Source: Neisseriales bacterium | Lineage (GTDB): Bacteria; Pseudomonadota; Gammaproteobacteria; Burkholderiales; UBA11063 | Direction: 5' to 3' | Length of the DNA: 5,757 nucleotides | Assembly (NCBI GenBank): GCA_008017145.1 | Contig: SSGY01000178.1 | Location: forward strand, 1 to 5,757 | Shown: piece after piece, positions 1-5,757 of the stretch | How positions within the stretch are numbered: position 1 is the stretch's first letter | Layout of the letters: every line of letters starts with the position of its first letter | Position numbers and translations under genes: made by a program | Notes under the pieces: model-generated | What the model saw: the letters and a program-made list of their open reading frames with translations, nothing else | Databases searched by the model: none | Told to the model about the DNA's origin: nothing

Positions 1-493
1 GGTGCGTAGCCGTAGTAACGCCTTGGGTATTGATGAGAAATTTTATGAAAATAAAGATATTCATATCCATGTCCCAGATGGTGCAACGCCTAAAGATGGA
101 CCTTCGGCTGGTATTGCAATGGTAACCGCAATTGCGTCGAGTTTAAATCATACACCAGTTAAATCAAGTGTTGCAATGACTGGTGAAGTTACACTTTATG
201 GTGAAGTATTACCAATTGGCGGATTAAAAGAAAAAATGCTTGCAGCACTGAGAGCCGGTATTAAGACCGTGTTAATTCCAGAAAAAAATATTAAAGATCT
301 GGAAGAAATACCAGCAGAGATCAAAGACCAATTGGAAATTATTCCTGTCAAAATGATCGAACAGGTTTTGGATATAGCACTTGAGCATAAACCAATTCCG
401 TTGGAGCAGACCATCAAATTGACTGATGATGATGCATTAACCAGCAATACAGAGAAAGACAAGGCTAAAGCTCAAACTGGTGTCCATGCTTAA
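1..493 (+). CDS. lon: Lon ATP-dependent serine protease, C-terminal part (5' end outside window)
   Basis: This is the end of the cytoplasmic ATP-dependent protease Lon (La), which degrades misfolded and short-lived regulatory proteins as a hexameric ring. The reading frame enters from the left edge with full codons from base 2 and closes at TAA 491-493. The GTG at base 2 is an internal Val codon, not a start, because the family motif [10 protein letters not shown] continues upstream. The 163 visible residues hold the S16 protease domain: the PKDGPSAG motif carries the nucleophile Ser at fragment residue 35 (codon 104-106), and GGLKEK carries the Lys at residue 78. Their 43-residue separation matches Ser679/Lys722 of E. 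coli Lon. The AAA+ and N-terminal domains lie outside the window. After the domain there is a hydrophilic tail ending KAQTGVHA, which puts 128 residues after the catalytic Ser against about 105 in E. coli. A strong terminator follows, so lon is probably the last gene of its transcript. Confidence 0.97.
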   Translation, partial: VRSRSNALGIDEKFYENKDIHIHVPDGATPKDGPSAGIAMVTAIASSLNHTPVKSSVAMTGEVTLYGEVLPIGGLKEKMLAALRAGIKTVLIPEKNIKDLEEIPAEIKDQLEIIPVKMIEQVLDIALEHKPIPLEQTIKLTDDDALTSNTEKDKAKAQTGVHA

Positions 494-549
494 CTCACAC
501 CCTTGGTACTTATGATTTTAGCGGTGTTAAATTTATAGTAATAATTAAC

Positions 550-582
550 GAGGTAGTTTAAAACTACCTCTTTGTTTTTTTT
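550..582 (+). terminator. Rho-independent terminator after lon, abutting rseP
   Basis: Bases 550-559 (GAGGTAGTTT) and 561-570 (AAACTACCTC) are perfect reverse complements. The realistic fold is a 7-9 bp stem, GC-rich at its base, with a small A/T loop. It is followed at once by TTTGTTTTTTTT (571-582), the classic U-tract. It lies 56 bp after the lon stop and should end the lon transcript. The minus strand has no T-run on the far side of the stem, so it looks one-directional. The T-tract ends nine bases before the rseP ATG, so any transcript that starts upstream and serves rseP must read through it. Confidence 0.9.
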
Positions 583-591
583 GAGTAAAAG
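583..591 (+). promoter_or_regulatory. Weak ribosome-binding region of rseP
   Basis: The only Shine-Dalgarno-like bases before the rseP ATG are GAG at 583-585, with a six-base spacer. They follow directly on the terminator T-tract. An in-frame TAA at 586-588 rules out any upstream start, so the ATG at 592 is fixed even though the site is weak. Confidence 0.5.
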
Positions 592-1935
592 ATGTTATCA
601 TTAATTGGATTTTTACTAGTAATTGGAATTTTAGTAGTTGTTCATGAATATGGACATTACTTCTTTGCCCGCTTATTTAAAGTTAAGGTTATTTGCTTCT
701 CGATTGGGTTTGGTCCCAAATTAATCAAATGGCAAGGCAAACACAATCAATGGTGTATTAGTGCTATTCCGCTTGGTGGTTATGTACAGATGTTGGACGA
801 ACGCGAAGCTCCAGTTGCCCCTGAACTACAATCTTCAGCTTACAATAATAAGCCCGCTTGGCAAAAACTACTAATTGCATTTGCTGGTCCATTATTTAAC
901 ATCCTCTTTGCTTTTGCTGCTTACTACATAATGGGTATTTATGGCGTTTACAATTTACGTCCGACAGTCCAAGCATTGAACCCTACCCCATTGGTACAGA
1001 ATTTAAAAGTTATTCCACTTGGAAGTACCATCACTGCAATTAATCAACATCCGGTAAGCACATGGAACGAAGCAGAAAATATTTTTGAAAAAACTACCGA
1101 GCAACTAAAAATACTTAATTTAACGCTTAAATATCAAGATAAAGAGAGTAATTTAAGTTTCAATCTCGAAAAATATTTTGCGAACAGTGACAGTCCAAGC
1201 TTAAGTGGTTTGGGTATTTATCCGTTTAAATATCTAAACACGATAAGTTATATTGAACCACAATCTGCAGCGGCAAGAGATGGGCTGAGGGAGCAAGATC
1301 AGATACTCGCGATTAATAATCAAAAAATCACTTCATGGTTTGAAGTATCACAGATAATCCGCGGTGCACCAAGTGAAAAATTAAAATTTACGGTATTACG
1401 TGATAAGCAACAGCTTGAGTTTACTATAATCCCAGATTCAAGCAATGATGATAATGGACAACTGATCGGTAAAGTTGGTATAATGCCTACTTTAGACTCA
1501 CAGCTTCTGGTGCAAAATAGCTACATTCAGCATTATACCTTACTCAGTAGCTTAAGCTATGCCTATAATTCTTGTGTTGGCATGGTGCAAAGTAACTTAA
1601 CGATGCTCTACTATATGCTGCAAGGAAAAGTCTCGTGGCATAATTTAGGTGGTCCAGTAAGCATTGCTAAAGCATCTGGAGCAGCTCTGCACCAAGGGGT
1701 TAAAGCCTTTGTTGATTTAATGGCGCTAATTAGTTTGAGTCTTGCTATAATGAATTTACTGCCAATCCCTGTATTGGATGGCGGTCACATTTTATTATAC
1801 ACTATTGAATTACTCCGTGGAAGACCAATTGAGCTAAAAACTCAACAATTTTTATTTACTATTGGTTTGATATTAGTATTAACCTTTACATCTCTGGCAC
1901 TATATAATGATTTTCTCAAGTTGTTTAATCTGTAA
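592..1935 (+). CDS. rseP: RseP site-2 intramembrane zinc metalloprotease (M50)
   Basis: This is an inner-membrane zinc protease that cuts transmembrane segments. In E. coli it makes the second cut of the anti-sigma factor RseA and clears leftover signal peptides; the substrates here are inferred. The 447 residues match the usual length of about 450. Visible features, in order: the first membrane segment with the zinc site HEYGH at 18-22 (His18, Glu19, His22); the membrane-associated IPLGGYVQM loop at 59-67; a second membrane segment around 93-116 starting near AGPLFN; two periplasmic PDZ domains, a divergent one at about 125-210 and a clearer one at about 218-300 (IEPQSAAARDGL); the NLGGPVSIAK segment at 351-360; a third membrane segment with NLLPIPVLDGG, in which Asp396 of LDG is the third zinc ligand; and a last membrane segment around 420-440. 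The start is the first ATG after an in-frame TAA at 586-588. The gene opens the envelope cluster and shares one base with bamA. All catalytic residues are intact. Confidence 0.97.
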   Translation: MLSLIGFLLVIGILVVVHEYGHYFFARLFKVKVICFSIGFGPKLIKWQGKHNQWCISAIPLGGYVQMLDEREAPVAPELQSSAYNNKPAWQKLLIAFAGPLFNILFAFAAYYIMGIYGVYNLRPTVQALNPTPLVQNLKVIPLGSTITAINQHPVSTWNEAENIFEKTTEQLKILNLTLKYQDKESNLSFNLEKYFANSDSPSLSGLGIYPFKYLNTISYIEPQSAAARDGLREQDQILAINNQKITSWFEVSQIIRGAPSEKLKFTVLRDKQQLEFTIIPDSSNDDNGQLIGKVGIMPTLDSQLLVQNSYIQHYTLLSSLSYAYNSCVGMVQSNLTMLYYMLQGKVSWHNLGGPVSIAKASGAALHQGVKAFVDLMALISLSLAIMNLLPIPVLDGGHILLYTIELLRGRPIELKTQQFLFTIGLILVLTFTSLALYNDFLKLFNL

Positions 1936-4238
1936 TGAAGCATAAACTTAAAACCATAGGTCTGAGTGGTTTGTTGTCCCTAAGCTTATGTAATGCTTAT
2001 GCAGATAATTCGGACTTTGTTATTAAACAAATCCGTGTTGAGGGTTTACAACGAATTGAAGTTGGAACTGTTTATAGCTATTTGCCAGTCAAAGTTGGTG
2101 ATACCCTCACGCCTAGTAAAACCGATGAAATTATTCATAAATTATTCAGCACTGGATTCTTTCAAGATGTGAGAGTTGAAGAACAGGGTTCGACCTTGAT
2201 TGTCGATGTTGCTGAACGCCCAGTTATCTCTAAATTATCCATAATCGGAGCTCATGAGTTTGATGAAGATAAACTTATAAAATCACTCAAAGACAATGGA
2301 TTAGCTGACGGACTGATTTTTGATCAAAGCGTTTTAGACAATGCAGTTCTAGGCTTAAAAACTGAATACTACAATCGTGGTCTATATTCGGTAATACTAA
2401 CACCAACGGTGACTCAACTGGAACGTAATAGAGTAAATATTGAAATTACTATCTCCGAAGGTTCAACCGCAAAAATTGCCGAAATTGATTTTACGGGAAA
2501 TCAAGTATTTAAAACCAATAAACTTCGCGATGAAATGTATCTGACAACAGGTAATTGGCTAAGCTGGTGGTTTAAGGATAATCAATATTCTAGTGATAAA
2601 CTGGCTGGTGATATTGAAAAAATACGTGCTTTTTACTTAAATCAGGGCTATATTGATTTCCGGCTCAATTCAATTCAAGTACAACTTACACCGGATAAGA
2701 AATCAGTTTACATTACGGTAAATCTAAAAGAAGGTGCACAATACCGCTATAAAAGTGTTAAACTAGCTGGTGATTATCGTGATATCCCGGTAGCCGAGTT
2801 GGAGCGCCTAGTGACAGTTAAACCAGGTACAATTATTAATCAGGAAGTCCTGAATAAAAATGTTGAAGCCATCAAAACAAAAATTGGTGACTATGGTTAT
2901 GCTTTTGCCAATGTAAACCCAATTCCTGAAGTTGATGCTAAGGACAAAACGGTGGCATACACTTTATTTGTCGATACTGGCAGAAAAATCTATGTTCGCA
3001 ACATTAATATCAGCGGTAACGATAAAACCCGCGATGTGGTTATACGCCGCGAATTGCGCCAAGAAGAAGCCGCGCTATATAATGCAGCAGCAATTAAACG
3101 CTCTAAAGAACGCTTGGATGTATTGGGGTATTTTAAATCAACTGATGTTACAACAACTCCAGTTCCGGGTGTTAATGATCAGGTTGACATGAACGTAAAA
3201 GTAGTTGAAAACAATACTGGTAGTATCAATTTTGGTGTTGGTTACGCTCAAGGTCAGGGTATAATTTTAAATGGCGGAATCTCACAAAGCAATCTATTTG
3301 GTTCTGGTAAATCCGCATCATTAAGCGCATCAACCAGTGCCTTAAATCAAAGTGTCTCACTATCGTTTACTGATCCGTACTACTTGGCGAATGGAACCAG
3401 TTTGGGTTATGACATTTACGATAACAATTATACACCAAATAATGTAGGGATTAGCCCATATTCAACACAAACAATTGGTGCTCGTGTCAGAACATCAGTA
3501 CCAGTATCAGAATTTGATAGAATTAATGTTAGTCTTGGTCTAGAAAATAACCAAATTAGTGTTAACAGTAATACGGCACCACTACGCTTTGTACAATTTA
3601 CCAATCAATATGGTAATTCAGTAAATGCTATTCCGTTAACTGTAAGTTGGGCACGAAATACTACTGACAATACTTTGTGGCCAACTAGCGGAGCAAATTA
3701 CTCTCAATCATTTACAGTAACAGCACCAGGAGTTGGTGCACAATATTATAAATTCCTCTCGACTGATGCTTGGTATTTCCCACTTAGCGATAGCTTCACT
3801 TGGAAAACTAATGGTGAATTAGGATTTATTAATGCTTATGGCGATAACCAGCAAGTTCCATTCTACCAAAACTTTATTGAGGGTGGTCCTGGTTCAATCC
3901 GTGGTTACTATATTGGTAGTATTGGTCCTAAAGATACCGATGGTTCATCACTAGGTGGCACGCGTTGGGCTATGCTAAGTAATAACTTACTCTTCCCATT
4001 ACCTGGAATTAAAGATACCAAATCTGTACGGATGAGCTTATTCTATGATATTGGTACCTTATATGGTGGTACACCATTTAATTTAACTCCAGAGCAGATG
4101 GTTCGTGCCAGTTACGGTGTAGGAATGCTTTGGGTATCGCCAATGGGTCCAATTCAAGTAAGTTATGCAATACCTATGTTCAACCAACCACTTGATAACA
4201 TCCAAAGCTTCCAGTTCACTATGGGACAAATGTTCTAA
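1935..4238 (+). CDS. bamA: BamA (Omp85/YaeT) outer-membrane protein assembly factor
   Basis: BamA is the central subunit of the BAM complex, which folds and inserts beta-barrel proteins into the outer membrane. The 767-residue product starts with a signal peptide (basic MKHKLK, hydrophobic core, cleavage probably after AYA at 23). Five POTRA domains follow at roughly 28-95, 96-176, 179-268, 270-349 and 352-427. POTRA5 contains the well-conserved NISGNDKTRD stretch. The 16-strand barrel runs from about 430 to the end. The L6 motif is IRGY at 655-658, equivalent to VRGF of E. coli, with the key Arg kept at 656. The last strand ends FQFTMGQMF with terminal Phe, a typical outer-membrane beta-signal. 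The protein is about 43 residues shorter than the 810-residue E. coli protein, mostly in loop L6. The start codon overlaps the rseP stop (TAATG), and an in-frame TAA at 1926-1928 excludes earlier starts. No good Shine-Dalgarno is visible, so translation is probably coupled to rseP. Skp, a partner in the same pathway, follows. Confidence 0.98.
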   Translation: MKHKLKTIGLSGLLSLSLCNAYADNSDFVIKQIRVEGLQRIEVGTVYSYLPVKVGDTLTPSKTDEIIHKLFSTGFFQDVRVEEQGSTLIVDVAERPVISKLSIIGAHEFDEDKLIKSLKDNGLADGLIFDQSVLDNAVLGLKTEYYNRGLYSVILTPTVTQLERNRVNIEITISEGSTAKIAEIDFTGNQVFKTNKLRDEMYLTTGNWLSWWFKDNQYSSDKLAGDIEKIRAFYLNQGYIDFRLNSIQVQLTPDKKSVYITVNLKEGAQYRYKSVKLAGDYRDIPVAELERLVTVKPGTIINQEVLNKNVEAIKTKIGDYGYAFANVNPIPEVDAKDKTVAYTLFVDTGRKIYVRNINISGNDKTRDVVIRRELRQEEAALYNAAAIKRSKERLDVLGYFKSTDVTTTPVPGVNDQVDMNVKVVENNTGSINFGVGYAQGQGIILNGGISQSNLFGSGKSASLSASTSALNQSVSLSFTDPYYLANGTSLGYDIYDNNYTPNNVGISPYSTQTIGARVRTSVPVSEFDRINVSLGLENNQISVNSNTAPLRFVQFTNQYGNSVNAIPLTVSWARNTTDNTLWPTSGANYSQSFTVTAPGVGAQYYKFLSTDAWYFPLSDSFTWKTNGELGFINAYGDNQQVPFYQNFIEGGPGSIRGYYIGSIGPKDTDGSSLGGTRWAMLSNNLLFPLPGIKDTKSVRMSLFYDIGTLYGGTPFNLTPEQMVRASYGVGMLWVSPMGPIQVSYAIPMFNQPLDNIQSFQFTMGQMF

Positions 4239-4245
4239 TTTTTTT
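4222..4245 (+). terminator. Possible weak or leaky terminator at the bamA stop
   Basis: Bases 4222-4227 (TGGGAC) can pair with 4232-4237 (GTTCTA) around an AAAT loop, giving six pairs of which two are G-U. Seven T residues follow at 4239-4245. The stem is weak and lies in the last bamA codons, so it may be chance. If real it would only reduce read-through into skp, not stop it. Confidence 0.25.
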
Positions 4246-4259
4246 ATTATTTAACTTTT

Positions 4260-4267
4260 GAAGGAAA
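4260..4267 (+). promoter_or_regulatory. Strong Shine-Dalgarno of skp (fixes its start)
   Basis: GAAGGAAA contains the AAGGA core at 4261-4265, seven bases before the ATG at 4273. This is the best ribosome-binding site in the window. It selects that ATG over the in-frame TTG at 4258, which would overlap the site itself. It suggests that skp is translated independently and at a high rate. Confidence 0.8.
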
Positions 4268-4272
4268 CTCTT

Positions 4273-4911
4273 ATGAAAAAAACTAAATTAGCCTTAATCG
4301 GACTAGGTCTCGCTAGCTCTGTAGCCTTCGCTTCAGACTTTCAACTAGGTTATATTAACGTTGACCGTGTATTTGCCGAAGCTAAACCAGCTAAAGCAAT
4401 TCAACAAGCATTGAAAGACAAATATGCGCCACAACAAGCTAAATTGCAAACAATGAATACAACCATTGTTAAAGAGCAAAATGAAATGCAAGCTATTGCT
4501 AGCAAAGCTCCTGCATTTGATAAACTATCTAAAGCAGATCAATCTAAATTAAAAACTTTAGAAACTCAATATCAAAAAGATCAAGCTAACTTCCAACAAC
4601 AATATATGGCATTCCAACAAAGTCTACAAAAATCACAGGAATTGGCTTTATCATTGTTGATGACTAAAACTAATGGCATCTTAAAAGATCTTAGCGATAA
4701 AAAAGGTTATGACTTAGTTTTAACTTCTAATCAATTAGTTTATGCTAAAGCTAAATACGATGTAACTGATCAAGTTATGGATCAATTAAATACAATTGAT
4801 ACAACTGATATTATTAAACAAATCAATAATCCAGCGCCAGTTGCACCAATGGGTCAAACTCCTGCGGCAACAGCTCCAGCAGCTAAAGTTGCTGCTTCTG
4901 CCGCTAAATAA
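4273..4911 (+). CDS. skp: Skp/OmpH-family periplasmic chaperone
   Basis: Skp is a trimeric 'jellyfish' chaperone that holds unfolded outer-membrane proteins in the periplasm and delivers them to BAM. From the ATG chosen by its Shine-Dalgarno, the product has 212 residues. Residues 1-20 are a classic signal peptide (MKKTK, hydrophobic core, cleavage after AFA). The mature protein begins with the family strand FQLGYINVDRVF (23-34). It continues with a long, charged, Gln- and Lys-rich helical region (about 38-142) that should form the coiled-coil tentacle. It returns to the body with YDLVLTSNQLVYAKAKYDVTDQVM (146-169), the characteristic C-terminal strand and helix. A further tail of about 39 residues, Ala/Pro-rich from about 186, ends AASAAK. 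E. coli Skp (161 residues) has no such tail. The mature protein has a single Arg (Arg32), no Cys and an excess of Lys over acidic residues. The gene sits between bamA and lpxD, its usual place. The family call is firm; chaperone activity is inferred from it. Confidence 0.93.
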   Translation: MKKTKLALIGLGLASSVAFASDFQLGYINVDRVFAEAKPAKAIQQALKDKYAPQQAKLQTMNTTIVKEQNEMQAIASKAPAFDKLSKADQSKLKTLETQYQKDQANFQQQYMAFQQSLQKSQELALSLLMTKTNGILKDLSDKKGYDLVLTSNQLVYAKAKYDVTDQVMDQLNTIDTTDIIKQINNPAPVAPMGQTPAATAPAAKVAASAAK

Positions 4912-4923
4912 TTATTGATTGAG

Positions 4924-4936
4924 AGGATTAAATAGG
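4924..4936 (+). promoter_or_regulatory. Ribosome-binding site of lpxD
   Basis: AGGA at 4924-4927, within the purine run GAGAGGA (4921-4927), lies nine bases before the ATG at 4937. It supports that start over the in-frame TTG at 4919, which has no such site in front of it. Confidence 0.65.
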
Positions 4937-5757
4937 ATGCAATACAAACTATCTGAATTAGTAGCAAAATTTGGTGGTCGTCTGGTAGGTGCCGATGTGA
5001 CAGTTAGTGCTATTGCACCAACAGATCTGGCTGCACCTGGTGAAATAACTTTTCTATCAGATAATAAATATAAAAAAGCCTTGCTTGATTGCAAAGCTGC
5101 TGCAATTATTATTAAAGAAGAAGATGCAATTGATATTTCGCTGCCACAGATTATCACGCCAAACCCGTACTATTATTTTAGCTTGGTAAGTAATCTATTT
5201 AATCCTCGCCGTAAACTAGCAAAGGGAATATCTCCCCGCGCTTATGTAGATGATTCGGTAACACTTGGAGAGAATCCAAGTATTAGTCACAACGCAGTGA
5301 TTGGTGTAAATAGCAAAATTGGTGATAATTGCCAAATTTTCGCCAATGTCGTTATTGGTGATAATGTAATAATTGGTAATAATGTGACAATTTACCCCAA
5401 TGCAACGATCTATGATAATGTTACTATCGGAGATGATTGCGTGTTCCATAGTGGCTGCGCGATTGGTTCTGATGGTTTTGGCAATGCCCAAGATGAAAGA
5501 AGACACTATAACCGTATTCCACAAATTGGTGGTGTAATTATTGGTAATAAAGTTGAAATCGGCTCAAATACGACCGTAGATTGTGGAACATTTCAACCAA
5601 CTATAATTAAAGATGGTGCACGAATTGATAACTTAGTTCAAATTGCACACAATGTAGAAATCGGAGCACATACGGGGATTGCTTCTCAAGTTGGAATTGC
5701 AGGCAATACTAAAATTGGTAATTACTGTATGCTCGGTGGAAATGCTGGAATCGCAGA
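4937..5757 (+). CDS. lpxD: LpxD, UDP-3-O-acylglucosamine N-acyltransferase (3' end outside window)
   Basis: LpxD transfers a 3-hydroxyacyl chain from acyl carrier protein to the 2-amino group of UDP-3-O-acyl-glucosamine, the third step of lipid A synthesis, in the cytoplasm as a homotrimer. The frame is open from ATG 4937 to the window edge: 273 full codons of an expected 340 or so. Residues 1-97 form the N-terminal uridine-binding domain, including ITFLSDNKYKKAL (37-49). Phe39 and Tyr45 have the spacing of the aromatic pair that stacks on uracil in known LpxD structures. From about residue 98 come hexapeptide repeats of the left-handed beta-helix (VIG, KIG, VIIG, TIG). The GSDGFG motif is at 177-182 and RIPQIGGVIIG at 193-203. 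The catalytic His is His238 in NLVQIAHNV, matching His239 of E. coli. One oddity is VDCG at 214-217, where E. coli has IDRG. The missing part is the last coils and the C-terminal helices. Just 25 bp separate it from skp, so it is probably in the same operon; fabZ and lpxA commonly follow in other genomes. Confidence 0.96.
   Translation, partial: MQYKLSELVAKFGGRLVGADVTVSAIAPTDLAAPGEITFLSDNKYKKALLDCKAAAIIIKEEDAIDISLPQIITPNPYYYFSLVSNLFNPRRKLAKGISPRAYVDDSVTLGENPSISHNAVIGVNSKIGDNCQIFANVVIGDNVIIGNNVTIYPNATIYDNVTIGDDCVFHSGCAIGSDGFGNAQDERRHYNRIPQIGGVIIGNKVEIGSNTTVDCGTFQPTIIKDGARIDNLVQIAHNVEIGAHTGIASQVGIAGNTKIGNYCMLGGNAGIA

Noticed and set aside
196..462. Open frame on the minus strand within lon
   Set aside because: It lies fully inside the conserved Lon protease domain on the other strand, has no recognisable domain, and mirrors the coding frame.
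497..527. Short inverted repeat ACACC (497-501) / GGTGT (523-527) in the lon-rseP gap
   Set aside because: It has only five pairs with a 21-base loop, easily expected by chance, and no T-run follows.
1980..2006. Possible lipoprotein signal in BamA (LSLC at residues 16-19)
   Set aside because: The residue before Cys is Leu rather than Gly, Ala or Ser. A normal signal peptidase I site (AYA) follows at 21-23, and BamA proteins are not lipoproteins.
2932..3192. Second + strand open frame within bamA
   Set aside because: It overlaps the conserved POTRA4 and POTRA5 coding region in another frame, with no ribosome-binding site and no family resemblance.
4258..4272. Upstream TTG start for skp (adding five residues)
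   Set aside because: The TTG overlaps the Shine-Dalgarno AAGGA, has no site of its own, and would put acidic MKETL before a normal MKKTK signal peptide.
4912..5157. Minus-strand open frame covering the start of lpxD
   Set aside because: The + strand here clearly encodes the LpxD uridine-binding domain; the minus frame has no recognisable features.
5216..5524. Minus-strand open frame rich in Ile/Asn/Thr
   Set aside because: It is a shadow of the repetitive LpxD hexapeptide codons, and its apparent repeats are just their reverse complement.
1..5757. Search for an undescribed system, mobile element, CRISPR array or RNA gene
   Set aside because: Nearly every base is accounted for by five well-known housekeeping genes. 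The spacers are 98 bp or less, and no transposase, array, tRNA-like structure or abrupt change in composition is visible.

Overview
The window is an AT-rich stretch of a Gram-negative (diderm) bacterial chromosome. All recognisable genes lie on the + strand. The gene set (outer-membrane assembly, a periplasmic chaperone, lipid A synthesis, an RseP-type protease) requires an LPS-bearing outer membrane. The protein sequences read as proteobacterial. The 'DEREAPVAPEL' stretch of RseP and the short L6 loop of BamA resemble betaproteobacteria, perhaps an AT-rich relative of the Neisseriales, but that placement is inference by eye and was not tested.

Layout: (1) positions 1-493, the 3' end of lon, encoding the serine-lysine protease domain of Lon; (2) 494-591, a 98-bp gap with a near-perfect intrinsic terminator at 550-582, whose T-tract ends only nine bases before the next start codon; (3) 592-1935, rseP, the intramembrane site-2 metalloprotease; (4) 1935-4238, bamA, overlapping rseP by one base (TAATG); (5) 4273-4911, skp (ompH), after a 34-bp spacer; (6) 4937-5757, the first 273 codons of lpxD, cut by the window edge.

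The genes rseP-bamA-skp-lpxD form the conserved envelope-biogenesis cluster of proteobacteria. RseP cleaves membrane-anchored regulators and signal-peptide remnants. Skp carries unfolded outer-membrane proteins across the periplasm. BamA inserts them into the outer membrane. LpxD makes the acylated glucosamine precursor of lipid A that fills the outer leaflet. Tight spacing (-1, 34 and 25 bp) points to a single operon. Placing lon directly upstream differs from the familiar cdsA-dxr-rseP order.

I found no mobile element, CRISPR array, RNA gene, pseudogene or unknown protein family, and nothing that looks like an undescribed system. The points most worth a second look are regulatory or variant: the terminator placed against the rseP ribosome-binding region, a weak hairpin plus T-tract over the bamA stop, a long Ala/Pro-rich tail on Skp, and a Cys replacing the usual Arg in a conserved LpxD motif.
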